A DNA stretch of 64,000 nucleotides from Microbacterium sufflavum (GCF_023091155.1 NZ_JAHWXK010000001.1:496001-560000); one strand, 5' to 3'. Counted from the stretch's first letter, positions 17,467-26,351 are shown. Notes: a model not told the origin generated them from the sequence alone. A program made the numbers and translations.

Positions 17467-18632
17467 ACCTCGACCTCACCCCCGCGCAGGAGGCCTTCGC
17501 CGCGGAGGCGCGCGCCTGGCTCACCGAGCACGTGCCGTCCACACCGCTGCCCTCGATGGACACGGCCGAGGGCTTCGCGGCGCACCGCGCGTGGGAGGCC
17601 GAGCTGGCGGAGGGCCGCTGGTCCGTCGTCTCCTGGCCCGAGCAGTTCGGCGGCCGCGACGCCGGAATCACGGAGTGGGTGCTGTTCGAGGAGGAGTACT
17701 ACCGCGCGGGCGCCCCGACCCGGGTGGCGCAGAACGGCATCTCCCTGCTCGCGCCGATCCTGTTCGAGCACGGCACCCCGGATCAGCACGAGCGGTACCT
17801 GCGCGCCATGACCGACGGCTCGCTGATCTGGGCGCAGGCCTGGTCGGAGCCCGGAGCGGGCAGCGACCTCGCCGCGATCCGCAGCACCGCCCGCCGCGAC
17901 GACGACCGCGGCGGATGGGTGCTCAACGGCCAGAAGATCTGGAGCTCGCGCGCGGTGTGGGCCGACCGCGGGTTCGGCCTGTTCCGGTCCGACCCCGAAG
18001 CGCAGCGGCACCGCGGCCTGACGTACTTCCTGTTCCCGATGGACGCCGAGGGCATCACGGTGCGGGCGATCGCCCAGCTCGACGGCACGACCGGGTTCGC
18101 CGAGATCTTCTTCGACGACGTGTTCGTGCCCGATGAGGACGTGCTGGGCGCCCCCGGCGACGGGTGGCGCGTGGCCATGAGCACCGCGGGCAACGAGCGC
18201 GGACTGTCGCTGCGGGCGCCGGGACGGTTCCTCGCCGCGACCGACCGCCTGATCGCACTGCAGTCCGAGCGGGGCGCGACCGGCGAGGATGACGCCGTGG
18301 TGGACGCCTGGATCGGCGCGGAGGCCTACCGGCTGTTCACGTGGCAGACCGTGAGCACCCTGCTCGACGGTGGTGCGGTCGGCGCGGAGGGCAGCATCAA
18401 CAAGGTGTTCTGGTCGGAGCTCGACGTGCACATCCACGAGACCGCGCTGCGCATCCTGGGACCGGAGTCCGAGCTGCGCGGGGAGTCGGCGGTCGACGGC
18501 GGGCGCTGGGTCGACGACTACCAGTTCGCGCTCGCCGGTCCCATCTACGCGGGCACCAACGAGGTGCAGCGGAACATCATCGCGGAGCGGATCCTCGGAC
18601 TCCCCCGCGGCGGAGACGGAAGGCGCGCCTGA
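17463..18632 (+). CDS. fadE31: FadE31-type acyl-CoA dehydrogenase
   Basis: 389 residues. AEGFAAHRAWEAELAEG, WPEQFGGRDAGITEWVLFEEEYYRAGAPTR, WAQAWSEPGAGSDLA, NGQKIWSSRAVWADRGFGLFRSDP and GPIYAGTNEVQRNIIAERILGLP match mycobacterial FadE31 (Rv3562). It takes part in dehydrogenation of the ring-opened methyl-oxo-octanedioyl-CoA intermediates with FadE32/33-type partners. Middle of a four-gene coupled operon; it joins the next gene by TGATG. Confidence 0.88.
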   Translation: MNLDLTPAQEAFAAEARAWLTEHVPSTPLPSMDTAEGFAAHRAWEAELAEGRWSVVSWPEQFGGRDAGITEWVLFEEEYYRAGAPTRVAQNGISLLAPILFEHGTPDQHERYLRAMTDGSLIWAQAWSEPGAGSDLAAIRSTARRDDDRGGWVLNGQKIWSSRAVWADRGFGLFRSDPEAQRHRGLTYFLFPMDAEGITVRAIAQLDGTTGFAEIFFDDVFVPDEDVLGAPGDGWRVAMSTAGNERGLSLRAPGRFLAATDRLIALQSERGATGEDDAVVDAWIGAEAYRLFTWQTVSTLLDGGAVGAEGSINKVFWSELDVHIHETALRILGPESELRGESAVDGGRWVDDYQFALAGPIYAGTNEVQRNIIAERILGLPRGGDGRRA

Positions 18633-19597
18633 TGCGGTTCCTGCCCACGGAAGAACAGACCGCGTTCGCGGAGGCCATCGACGAGATCGTGGAGGGCGCG
18701 GGCGGCGCCGACGTCGCACGCGCCTGGGCCGACGGCGACACCGCCCCCGGGCTCGCCCTGTGGGCGCAGTTCGCCGAGCTCGGGCTGCTGGGGCTGCGGG
18801 TGAGCGAGGAGGCGGGCGGCTTCGGCGGCACCCTCGGCGACCTGGTGGTGGTGTTCGAGCGGCTCGGCTACCACGGCGTGCCCGGCCCCTACCTGGAGAC
18901 GGTCGCGCTGCTGCCCTCCCTGGTGGACGACGAGACGCGGCAGTCCCTCGCCGCGGGAGCCATCGCCACCGCGGCGGTCGACGGTGTCGCTCCCGCCGCC
19001 GTGGACGCCGCCGTGGCCACGCACCGCTACCTCGTCCGCGGTGACGCGCTGCACGAGGGCGAGCCGGGCGCGGAGCTGACCTCGGTCGCGCCCACCCGGC
19101 GTCTCGCCCGGCTCTCCCCCACGGGAGCCTCGACCCCGCTCGTGCCCGGCGCCCTCGACGCAGCCCTGAACGAAGCAGCCCTCGCCGCCGCCGCGCTGCT
19201 CGTGGGCGCGGGAGAGCGGCTGCTCGCGGAGGCCGTGTCGTACGCGAAGGTGCGCGAACAGTTCGGCCGTCCGATCGGGGAGTTCCAGGCGCTCAAGCAC
19301 CAGCTGGCGGATGTGCGGATCGCGCTGAGCTTCGCGCGGCCGCTCGTGTGGAACGCGGCACTGCGCGCCGACGAGCCCGACGAGGACCGGGCGGTGTCGG
19401 CCGCCAAGGTCGCCGCGGGCGACGCCGCGCTGCGCGCCGCGCGCACCTCGCTGCAGGTGCACGGCGCGATCGGCTACACGGCCGAGCACACGCTGCGGAT
19501 CTGGCTGGGCCTCGCGCCCGCGCTGTCCGCGGCGTGGGGCACGCCGGATTTCCATCGGGCGCGCATCGCCCGCGACATCCTTCCGAAGGAGCGGTGA
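18632..19597 (+). CDS. fadE32: FadE32-type acyl-CoA dehydrogenase subunit
   Basis: 321 residues, shorter than a homotetrameric ACAD and equal in size to FadE32 (Rv3563). MRFLPTEEQTAFAEAIDEIV, LLGLRVSEEAGGFGGTLGDL, VPGPYLETVALLPSL and EQFGRPIGEFQALKHQLADV are characteristic. In mycobacteria such short ACADs form heteromeric complexes in steroid catabolism, and FadE32 dehydrogenates the MOODA-CoA intermediate. Coupled on both sides (TGATG before, GATG after). Confidence 0.85.
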   Translation: MRFLPTEEQTAFAEAIDEIVEGAGGADVARAWADGDTAPGLALWAQFAELGLLGLRVSEEAGGFGGTLGDLVVVFERLGYHGVPGPYLETVALLPSLVDDETRQSLAAGAIATAAVDGVAPAAVDAAVATHRYLVRGDALHEGEPGAELTSVAPTRRLARLSPTGASTPLVPGALDAALNEAALAAAALLVGAGERLLAEAVSYAKVREQFGRPIGEFQALKHQLADVRIALSFARPLVWNAALRADEPDEDRAVSAAKVAAGDAALRAARTSLQVHGAIGYTAEHTLRIWLGLAPALSAAWGTPDFHRARIARDILPKER

Positions 19598-20709
19598 TGT
19601 CTTTCGAACCCGATGAGGATCAGCAGGAGCTCGTCGCCCTCGTGCGCGGGATCCTGAGCCAACGCGCCGACAGTGCGGCGACGCGTCGGGCCCTGGAGTC
19701 GGACCAACGGTTCGACGCCGACCTGTGGCGTCTGCTCTGCGAGGAGATCGGCATCGCCGGCATGGCCGTCCCCGAGGAGCACGGCGGCGCCGGCTTCACA
19801 CTGCGGGAGGCGCAGCTGGCGCTGGAGGAGATCGGCTACGCGCTCGCGCCGTCGCCGTACCTCGGCTCGGTCGCGATCGCGGCGCAGGCGATCCTGGCCG
19901 CGGGCGATGCGGAGGCGTCCGCCCGACTGTTGCCCGGCATCGCGGAGGGATCGTCGGCGGCGGCGCTCGTGTGGGCCGACCCGTCCGGACGCTTCGCCCC
20001 CGACCGCATCGACGTGCACGCCGAGGCCGACGGGGAGGCGTGGACGCTCACCGGCACGGCGGGCTTCGTGCTGGACGGGCTGCCCGCCGACGTGCTGGTC
20101 GCGGTGGCCCGCACCGCCGACGGCCCGCGCCTGTTCGAGGTGCTCGACGCCGCGGCGGTCGCGCGCGAGGACGACCCGACGATGGACCAGACCCTGCGGC
20201 TCGCCACCCTCCGGTTCGACGGGGTCCCTGCCCGTCCGCTCGGCGACGGCGATCCCGCCGTGCTCGACGACGTGCGGGCGCTCGCGCTCGCGGCGGTCGC
20301 GGCGGTGCAGGCGGGCACAGCGGCGCGGGCCCTCGACGACACCGTGGCCTACGCACAGCAGCGGGTGCAGTTCGGGCGACCCATCGGCTCGTTCCAGGCG
20401 CTCAAGCACCGCATGGCCGACCTGCACGTGCGGGTGGAGGTGGCGCGCACCGCGTCCCGCGCGGCCGCCGACGCCCTCGCGTCCGGCGCCCCCGACCGCG
20501 CGGAGCTGGCCACGATCGCGAAGGCCGTGTGCTCGGAAGCGCTCACCCGGGTCGCGGGAGAGATGATCCAGCTGCACGGCGGGATCGCGATCACGTGGGA
20601 GCACGACGCGCACCTGGTGTTCAAGCGCGCGCACGCCCTCGGCACCCTGTTCGGCACCCCGCGCGAGCTCCGCGCCGCCGCCGAGCCCTGGGCCCTCGCA
20701 CGCCTCTGA
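19597..20709 (+). CDS. fadE33: FadE33-type acyl-CoA dehydrogenase subunit
   Basis: 370 residues. EDQQELVALVRGILSQR, GMAVPEEHGGAGFTLREAQLALEEIG, YAQQRVQFGRPIGSFQALKHRMAD and MIQLHGGIAITWEHDAHLVFKRA are ACAD motifs. Position after fadE31-fadE32 equals the mycobacterial Rv3562-3564 order, supporting FadE33. It is probably the partner of the FadE32-like subunit in an alpha2beta2 enzyme. Last gene of the operon; the convergent NTF2-like gene starts 20 bp on. Confidence 0.83.
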   Translation: MSFEPDEDQQELVALVRGILSQRADSAATRRALESDQRFDADLWRLLCEEIGIAGMAVPEEHGGAGFTLREAQLALEEIGYALAPSPYLGSVAIAAQAILAAGDAEASARLLPGIAEGSSAAALVWADPSGRFAPDRIDVHAEADGEAWTLTGTAGFVLDGLPADVLVAVARTADGPRLFEVLDAAAVAREDDPTMDQTLRLATLRFDGVPARPLGDGDPAVLDDVRALALAAVAAVQAGTAARALDDTVAYAQQRVQFGRPIGSFQALKHRMADLHVRVEVARTASRAAADALASGAPDRAELATIAKAVCSEALTRVAGEMIQLHGGIAITWEHDAHLVFKRAHALGTLFGTPRELRAAAEPWALARL

Positions 20710-20729
20710 CCGCAGCCCTGGCGGCGGCC

Positions 20730-21173
20730 TCAGCGGCGGAGCGGGGTGGTCTCGGTCCAGTCGGTGTACTTGCGGCGCTCGCGGAACAGCCAGCGGCCGC
20801 CCACCCGCACGAGGTCGTCGTCGTAGCGGTCGGCGAGGGTGAAGCGGATGCGTCCCTCCGAGGTCTCGCGGATGTGGTGCGACAGGCAGGCCGTATGCAC
20901 CCGGGCGGTGTCGCCTCGCACCTCCACATCGCTCGGAGACAGCGCGTGACTGGTCGCCACGAAGGCCGTGAGGGCCTCGAACGCCGCGACCAGCTCCGCC
21001 GTCCCCCGCGGCGTCTCGGCCGGGTGATCGGCACGCGGCCGATACAGGAGCATCCGCCCGTCCGGCACGAACAACGACGCCATGTCGGCGAACCTCCGCT
21101 GATCGGCGTAGCGCCCGTACCGCAGGATCGTGCGGGTGATGTCGAGCCAGTCCGCGAACTCGGCCGTGCTCAC
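20730..21173 (-). CDS. NTF2/SnoaL-like protein 1
   Basis: 147 residues, cone-shaped NTF2-like fold predicted from DWLDITRTILRYGRYADQRRFADMASLFVPDG and VRVGGRWLFRERRKYTDW. The family includes ketosteroid isomerase, the bile-acid dehydratase BaiE and non-enzymatic members, so a dehydratase or isomerase acting on a cyclic substrate is possible, not shown. GTG start at 21173 overlaps the hexapeptide-protein stop by GTGA. Third gene of the operon from 22527, controlled by operator 4. Confidence 0.75.
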   Translation of the reverse strand: MSTAEFADWLDITRTILRYGRYADQRRFADMASLFVPDGRMLLYRPRADHPAETPRGTAELVAAFEALTAFVATSHALSPSDVEVRGDTARVHTACLSHHIRETSEGRIRFTLADRYDDDLVRVGGRWLFRERRKYTDWTETTPLRR

Positions 21174-21787
21174 CGGGGTCCCTCCGCGCGTCGACGGTGC
21201 AGCGGGGTCGCGGCGTCCGCGGCCCAGGTGGTGCGTCGGCGGTCGGGCTCCGCAGCCGGCAGCGGCTCCACCGCCACCAGGGTCTCACGGCTGCGCCGGG
21301 CGAGCTCCTGGTAGATGCGCACGCCGTTCCGCTTCCACTCCTGCGCGTCGTCGTCGAGGAGCCCGACCACCCGCGCCGGGGCTCCGAGCGCCTTCGACCC
21401 GGGCGGGATCACGGTGCCCGCGGTGACCACGGCACCTGCGCCCAGCAGCGCGTCCGCCCCGATCTCGGCGCCGTCGAGCACGGTGGCCCCGATGCCGATC
21501 AGCGCGAACGACCCGATGCGGCAGCCGTGCAGCACCGCACCGTGGCCGACGTGGCTGTGCGGGTCGAGCACCGCGTCCGCACCGGGGAACGCGTGGATGA
21601 CGCACGAGTCCTGCACGTTCGACCCCTCCCCCACGACGATGCGACCGAAGTCTCCGCGCAGGCTCGCGAAGGGTCCGATGTAGCAGCCGGGACCGATCAC
21701 GACGTCACCGATCAGGCTCGCGGTCTCGTGCACGAACGCGGTCGGGTCGACCACCGGCACCACGCCGTCGAACGCGTACGACGGCAT
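21170..21787 (-). CDS. Gamma-carbonic-anhydrase/PaaY-like hexapeptide-repeat protein
   Basis: 205 residues. Left-handed beta-helix repeats (IGDVVIGPGCYIGPFASLRGD, LIGIGATVLDGAEIGADALLGAG) with His residues in CVIHAF and SHVGHGAVLHG at the metal-binding places of gamma-CA/PaaY/CaiE proteins. PaaY removes dead-end CoA thioesters in phenylacetate catabolism; a similar housekeeping thioesterase role for stalled ring-CoA intermediates would fit this operon (inference). The last 40 residues are Arg-rich and outside the fold. TGATG junction with the upstream SDR. Confidence 0.8.
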   Translation of the reverse strand: MPSYAFDGVVPVVDPTAFVHETASLIGDVVIGPGCYIGPFASLRGDFGRIVVGEGSNVQDSCVIHAFPGADAVLDPHSHVGHGAVLHGCRIGSFALIGIGATVLDGAEIGADALLGAGAVVTAGTVIPPGSKALGAPARVVGLLDDDAQEWKRNGVRIYQELARRSRETLVAVEPLPAAEPDRRRTTWAADAATPLHRRRAEGPR

Positions 21788-22527
21788 CAGGCGACCTGAC
21801 CGCCGTCGATGACGAAGTCCTGTCCGGTGCAGTAGCTGCTGGCCGGGCTCGCGAGGTAGGCGACGAGTGCCGAGATCTCCTCGGGCCGGCCCGCGCGCGG
21901 GATGGGGATGCGTGAGATGAACCCGACCCCCGCCCGGGTGTCCTCGGTGATCATGGGCGTGTCGACGGCGCCGGGACACACGGTGTTCACGCGGATGCCG
22001 CTGCCCGCCAGCTCGCGGGCCAGCGCGTGGGAGACCCCCCGCAGCCCCCATTTCGACGCCGAGTAGGGCACGCGGTTGGCGTAGCCGGCGACCCCGGCCG
22101 TCGAGGCGATGTTGATGATCGAGCCGCCGTCGCCCAGGAGCGGGAGCAGCGCCTGCACGCCGAGCATGGGGCCGATGAGGTTCACGTCGAGCGTGAGACG
22201 GATGACGCGCTCGGCCGTTTCCGCGAGCGGTCCTTCGGGGCAGAACCCGGCGTTGTTCACCAGCACGTCCACGCGGCCGAACCGCTCGCGCGCAGCCTCG
22301 GCGACCGCGCCCCACGCGTCGGCGGAGGAGACGTCGTGCGCGAGGCCGATCGCGCGATCGCCGTACCCGGCCGCGACCTCCTGCACGGCCGCCCCGTCGA
22401 GGTCGGTCAGCACCAGGTCGGCGCCGAGCTCGTGGAACAGAGCGGCGTGCGAGCGGCCCTGCCCTCCGGCGGCGCCGGTGATGACGGCGACGCGTCCGGT
22501 CAGGTCGATGACGGGTGTTGCACTCAT
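21787..22527 (-). CDS. Short-chain dehydrogenase, hydroxysteroid-dehydrogenase-like
   Basis: 246 residues, classical SDR: VAVITGAAGGQGRSHAALFHELGA, NNAGFCPEGP, IASTAGVAGYANRVPYSASKWG, SYCTGQDFVIDGG. The GGQGRSHA variant of the glycine loop and the overall length recall 3-alpha/20-beta-hydroxysteroid dehydrogenases, making oxidation or reduction of a ring hydroxyl plausible. First gene of SDR-PaaY-NTF2, starting 30 bp from operator 4. Confidence 0.83.
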   Translation of the reverse strand: MSATPVIDLTGRVAVITGAAGGQGRSHAALFHELGADLVLTDLDGAAVQEVAAGYGDRAIGLAHDVSSADAWGAVAEAARERFGRVDVLVNNAGFCPEGPLAETAERVIRLTLDVNLIGPMLGVQALLPLLGDGGSIINIASTAGVAGYANRVPYSASKWGLRGVSHALARELAGSGIRVNTVCPGAVDTPMITEDTRAGVGFISRIPIPRAGRPEEISALVAYLASPASSYCTGQDFVIDGGQVA

Positions 22528-22551
22528 GGGGTTCCTCCGCGATAGTGATCG

Positions 22552-22565
22552 AACAAACGTTTGCT
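22552..22565. promoter_or_regulatory. KstR2-like operator 4 (divergent SDR / VOC promoters)
   Basis: AACAAACGTTTGCT; CAAACGTTTG is a perfect palindrome, extended by CTTG on the right. It lies in the only 56 bp between the two start codons, so it must cover both promoters. Confidence 0.72.
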
Positions 22566-22583
22566 TGAGAGATGGGGGACGGC

Positions 22584-23033
22584 ATGCCGCGCCTGCACCA
22601 CATGGGCATCACCGTGAGCGACACGGCGGCGGCCGCCGCGTTCTACGCCGCCGCGACGGGCGGCACGGTGACCGGCCCCCTGGTCAAGAGCGGCCCCGCG
22701 GTCGAGGCCGCGACCGGACGCCCCGGTGCCGAGATCCTGCTCACGTTCGTGCGGCTCGACGACGGCGTCTTCCTGGAGCTCGCGGAGTACCGCGGGGTCG
22801 ACGCTGCGCGCATCGACCCGCACAACGGCCACATCGGCGCTGCCCACCCCGCGATCACGGTGCCCGACATCGCGCAGAGCCTCGCGCGGCTGGCGGAGCT
22901 CGGCCACCACCCGCTCTCGGCGGTCATGACCGCGACGGCCGGACCGCTCGACGGCTTCCGCTACGTGTACGTGCTCGGGCCCGACGACGTGCGGGTCGAG
23001 CTGCTGCAGGAGCCTCATCCCGGCACCGCCTGA
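22584..23033 (+). CDS. VOC (glyoxalase/methylmalonyl-CoA epimerase-like) family protein
   Basis: 149 residues. LHHMGITVSDTAAAAAFYAAATGG is the first beta-alpha-beta module with its metal-ligand His; ITVPDIAQSLARLAELG and GFRYVYVLGPDDVRVELLQ form the second. Members include glyoxalase I, ring-cleavage dioxygenases and methylmalonyl-CoA epimerase; single-module length here fits epimerase or isomerase types. I chose the ATG at 22584, preceded by GGGGGA; an ATG at 22572 would add four residues. The 3' end overlaps the convergent reductase by 19 bp. Confidence 0.78.
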   Translation: MPRLHHMGITVSDTAAAAAFYAAATGGTVTGPLVKSGPAVEAATGRPGAEILLTFVRLDDGVFLELAEYRGVDAARIDPHNGHIGAAHPAITVPDIAQSLARLAELGHHPLSAVMTATAGPLDGFRYVYVLGPDDVRVELLQEPHPGTA

Positions 23034-23893
23034 CCGGCGCCGTCGAGCAGCCGCAGGTCGGCGGGGTCCAGCGTCAGCTCGACCGCCGCGACGGAATCCC
23101 GCACGCTCTCCGGCCGGCTCGCACCGGGGATCGGGATCAGCACGGGCGATCGTGCGAGCAGCCACGCCAGCACCACGCGCTGCGGGCTGACGCCGGAGCG
23201 CGCCGCCACCTCGGCCACGGGCGCCGCCGCCCCGCCGAGCGCCTTCGCCTGGCGCATGCCGCCGAGCGGACCCCACGCGAGGAACGCCAGGCCGTGCTCC
23301 TCGCAGCGCCGCAGCACGGGCTCGCTCGACCGCTCCAGGAAGCTGTACTCGTTCTGCACGCTCACGAGCGCGTCGCCGAGGACGCCCCGGGCGAGGTCGA
23401 GCTGCGCAACGTCGACGTTCGACACCCCGACCCGCACCACGACCCCGTCGTCCACCAGCTGCCGCAGGGCCCCCATCGAGTCCGCATAGGGCACGCGCAC
23501 GTCGGGCCGGTGGTGCTGGTAGAGCGGGAGCGCGTCGAGTCCGAGACGCCGCGCCGAGGCACGCGCGGCGGCGGCGAGATGCGCGGGGGTGCCGTCCACC
23601 CACCACGTCGCGGCGGGCCCGCGCGTGTGGCCGCCCTTCGTGGCGACGACCACGCGGTCCCTCGCGTCGGGGTGCCGGCGCAGGGCCGCGGCGAGGGCGC
23701 GCTCGTTCACGCCCATCTCGCTCGACGGTCCGTACGAGTCGGCGGTGTCGAACAGCGTGATGCCGGCATCGACCGCGGCGTGCACGGCGCGGACGCCCCG
23801 CTCGACATCCGACTCCGGGGTCTGCGTGAGCGTCATCGCGCCCATCCCGAGCGCCGAGACCCGCAGGTCGCCGAGCGCGCGCTGCGGCATCAT
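23015..23893 (-). CDS. Aldo/keto reductase
   Basis: 292 residues, TIM-barrel AKR. The tetrad is visible: LFDTADSYGPSSEMG (Asp, Tyr), VVVATKGGH (Lys) and LYQHHRPD (His), with the NADP loop IPIPGASRPESVRDS near the C-terminus. It should reduce a ketone or aldehyde with NADPH, or oxidise the alcohol. Second gene after an SDR (ATGA overlap), under operator 5. Confidence 0.85.
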   Translation of the reverse strand: MMPQRALGDLRVSALGMGAMTLTQTPESDVERGVRAVHAAVDAGITLFDTADSYGPSSEMGVNERALAAALRRHPDARDRVVVATKGGHTRGPAATWWVDGTPAHLAAAARASARRLGLDALPLYQHHRPDVRVPYADSMGALRQLVDDGVVVRVGVSNVDVAQLDLARGVLGDALVSVQNEYSFLERSSEPVLRRCEEHGLAFLAWGPLGGMRQAKALGGAAAPVAEVAARSGVSPQRVVLAWLLARSPVLIPIPGASRPESVRDSVAAVELTLDPADLRLLDGAGQAVPG

Positions 23894-24624
23894 CGGCCCA
23901 CGACCGTCCAGCCACCATCCACCGGCAGGCACTGGCCGATCACGTGCGTGGCATCGCGCAGCAGCCAGATGATCGCGGCGGCGATCTCCTCGGGATCGGC
24001 GAGACGGCCGCGCGGCGTGCGGCGCTCGACCGCGGCGAGGTCGTAGCCGCCGGCCACCAGCTCCTGCACCATCGGGGTGAGCGTGTGGCCGGGGGCGACC
24101 GCGTTCACGCGCACGCCGAGCGGCGCCCACTCGACCGCGAGGTTCTCCATCAGCTGCCGCTCCGCCGCCTTCGCCGGACCGTAGTCGGCCTGGTTCGCCC
24201 AGCCGCGATAGGCCGTGGTCGACGACACCATCACGATCGACCCTGGTTCTCCATCGAGACGCCGCACGAGGGCCCGCGACACGGCGAGCGCCCCGACGAC
24301 GTGCACGTCGTACAGCAGCCGCAGCCGGTCGAGGCCGATCTCCAGCGCGGGCATGTACGCCCCGCGGATTCCGTGGCACACGACCACGCCGCCCACGGGC
24401 GCGCGTTGCCAGGCGCGTTCCATCGCGGCCTCGACCGCCGCCTCGTCACGCAGGTCGACCGCCTCGGAGCTCACGTCGTCGTGGGCGCTCGGGCTCAGGT
24501 CGAACACCGTCACGGTGAGTCCGCGCTCGCGGAGCAGCCGCACCACCGCGTCGCCGATCCCGCTCGCTCCCCCGGTGACCACGACGTGGTCGGCGGGTCG
24601 ATCCTGCGCCTGCTCCGGCATCAT
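23890..24624 (-). CDS. Short-chain dehydrogenase
   Basis: 244 residues: VVVTGGASGIGDAVVRLLRERG, VVVCHGIRG replacing the usual NNAG, VMVSSTTAYRGWANQADYGPAKAAE (Ser, Tyr, Lys) and GQCLPVDGGWTV. The CHG variant in place of NAG is seen in some SDRs and leaves the catalytic Tyr-Lys intact. Substrate unknown, probably a ring alcohol or ketone. -10 TAGCAT (24655-24660, minus strand) abuts operator 5. Confidence 0.83.
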   Translation of the reverse strand: MMPEQAQDRPADHVVVTGGASGIGDAVVRLLRERGLTVTVFDLSPSAHDDVSSEAVDLRDEAAVEAAMERAWQRAPVGGVVVCHGIRGAYMPALEIGLDRLRLLYDVHVVGALAVSRALVRRLDGEPGSIVMVSSTTAYRGWANQADYGPAKAAERQLMENLAVEWAPLGVRVNAVAPGHTLTPMVQELVAGGYDLAAVERRTPRGRLADPEEIAAAIIWLLRDATHVIGQCLPVDGGWTVVGR

Positions 24625-24672
24625 CCAGCTCCCTCGCTGCTCGCCCTCCCGGGCATGCTACTGTGATTCCCA

Positions 24673-24686
24673 AACAAGCGCTAGGT
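24673..24686. promoter_or_regulatory. KstR2-like operator 5 (divergent SDR / ipdA copy 2 promoters)
   Basis: AACAAGCGCTAGGT, one fixed base off AnCAAGnnCTTGnT. It overlaps a plus-strand -10, TAGGTT (24682-24687), so binding would block RNA polymerase at ipdA copy 2. Confidence 0.8.
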
Positions 24687-24714
24687 TTAGCGTCGGTCGC
24701 GCGAAGGAGCGGGA

Positions 24715-25581
24715 ATGGCGGACAAGCAGGTCAGCATCGAGGAGGCGATCGGCACCCTCGAGAGCGGGATGACGGTCGGCATCGGCGGGTGGGGGTCGCG
24801 GCGCAAGCCCATGGGCCTGGTGCGCGAGATCCTGCGCCGCGACATCACCGACCTCACCGTGGTGGCCTTCGGCGGCCCCGACGTGGGGCTGCTCGCCGAG
24901 GCCGGGCGCATCCGTCGCCTCGTCTACGGCTTCGTGTCGCTCGACAGCATCCCGCTCGATCCGCTGTTCACGCGGGCGCGCGAGCGCGGGGCGATCGAGG
25001 TCGAGGAGTACGACGAGGGGATGTTCGTCGCGGGGCTGCGTGCCGCGAACGCCCGCCTCGACTTCCTCCCGATCCGCGCGGGCCTCGGCTCCGACGTGCT
25101 CCCGGCGAACCCTCGGCTGCGCACCGTCCGCTCCCCCTACTCCGACGCCGAGTACGTCGCGATGCCGGCGCTCCCCCTCGATGTCGCCCTCGTGCACGTG
25201 AACCGCGCCGACCCGCAGGGCAACGCGCAGTACCTCGGCCCCGACCCGTACTTCGACGACCTGTTCGCGATGGCCGCGCAGCGCACGATCGTCTCGGCCG
25301 AGAAGGTCGTGCCGACCGCCGCACTGCTCGACGAGGGCTCGTTCCACACGCTGCTGTTCAGCCGCCTCTACGCCTCCGCCGTGGTCGAGGCACCACGCGG
25401 GGCGCACTTCACCACGTGCGCGCCCGACTACGACCGCGACGAGGCGTTCCAGAAGCACTACGCCGCATCCGCCAAGGACCCCGACGCGTGGGCGGAGTTC
25501 GCGCGCACGTACCTGCACACCGACGAGGCGGGGTACCACGCCGCCGTCGCCCGCTTCCACGCCGACCGAGGAGAGTCATGA
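24715..25581 (+). CDS. ipdA: IpdA-like alpha subunit of the COCHEA-CoA hydrolase (copy 2)
   Basis: 288 residues. GIGGWGSRRKPMGLVREIL, FGGPDVGLL, VYGFVSLDSIPLDP, EEYDEGMFVAGLRAA (Glu at residue 101, the catalytic place), DPYFDDLFAMAAQR and VVEAPRGAHFTTCAPDYDRDE follow the mycobacterial IpdA (Rv3551) more closely than copy 1 does. It should hydrolyse ring C of COCHEA-CoA with the overlapping ipdB. An AAGGAG ribosome site precedes the ATG. Separated from the echA20/ipdC operon by 11 kb but under the same operator type. Confidence 0.9.
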   Translation: MADKQVSIEEAIGTLESGMTVGIGGWGSRRKPMGLVREILRRDITDLTVVAFGGPDVGLLAEAGRIRRLVYGFVSLDSIPLDPLFTRARERGAIEVEEYDEGMFVAGLRAANARLDFLPIRAGLGSDVLPANPRLRTVRSPYSDAEYVAMPALPLDVALVHVNRADPQGNAQYLGPDPYFDDLFAMAAQRTIVSAEKVVPTAALLDEGSFHTLLFSRLYASAVVEAPRGAHFTTCAPDYDRDEAFQKHYAASAKDPDAWAEFARTYLHTDEAGYHAAVARFHADRGES

Positions 25582-26351
25582 CCACCGTCGCCCCCACGCC
25601 CGCGACCGTCGCCACCACCGCCGAGGTCTGCGTCGCGGCCTGCGCCGACACCTACCGCGACTCCGGCGAGGTGCTCGCCCACGCCGTCGGGATCATCCCG
25701 TCCCTCGGCGCCCGTCTGGCCAAGCTCACCACGGCGCCCGACCTGGTGCTCAGCGACGGCGAGGCCTTCTTCCTCAGCGGTCCGCCGATGCCCGGCGACA
25801 CCGCAGCCCCCGCACCGACGATCGAGGGGTGGGCGCCGTTCCGCCGCATCTTCGACATCCTCGCGACCGGCCGACGCCAGAGCATGATGGGCGCCAGCCA
25901 GATCGACCGGCACGGCAACCAGAACATCTCGCTCATCGGCGACTGGGACCGCCCCACCAAGCAGCTGATCGGCGTGCGCGGGGCTCCGGGCAACACGGCC
26001 AACCACCGTGTGGACTACTGGGTGGCCCGGCACAGCCCCCGCGTGTTCGTGGAGTCGGTGGACATGGTGTCGGGTGTCGGCACCGACCGTGCGGCCGAAG
26101 CCGGGCTGGAGCACCACCGCCTCGGCGTGATCGTCACCAACCTCGCCGTGCTCGGCTTCGACGCGGACGGCATCGTGACGGTGCTCTCGGTGCACCCCGG
26201 CGTCGACCCGCAGCTCGTGGCGGACAGCACCGGCTTCGCGCTGGATGCGAGCGCCGCACCCCTCACGCGCACGCCCGACGCGGAGGAGCTGCGGCTGATC
26301 CGCGACGTGCTCGACCCGCGCGGCACCCGCAGCCGCGAGGTCGCAGACTGA
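25578..26351 (+). CDS. ipdB: IpdB-like beta subunit of the COCHEA-CoA hydrolase (copy 2)
   Basis: 257 residues. TTAEVCVAACADTYRDSGE, LVLSDGEAFFLSG, QSMMGASQIDRHGNQNISLIGDWDRPTKQL, GVRGAPGNTANH and HSPRVFVESVDMVSGVGTD are IpdB features. Compared with copy 1 it keeps the GVRGAPGNT loop but reads RVDYWV instead of ATSYWV after NH. Partner of the overlapping ipdA copy 2 (ATGA). The stop codon forms part of a hairpin shared with the convergent regulator gene. Confidence 0.88.
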   Translation: MTTVAPTPATVATTAEVCVAACADTYRDSGEVLAHAVGIIPSLGARLAKLTTAPDLVLSDGEAFFLSGPPMPGDTAAPAPTIEGWAPFRRIFDILATGRRQSMMGASQIDRHGNQNISLIGDWDRPTKQLIGVRGAPGNTANHRVDYWVARHSPRVFVESVDMVSGVGTDRAAEAGLEHHRLGVIVTNLAVLGFDADGIVTVLSVHPGVDPQLVADSTGFALDASAAPLTRTPDAEELRLIRDVLDPRGTRSREVAD

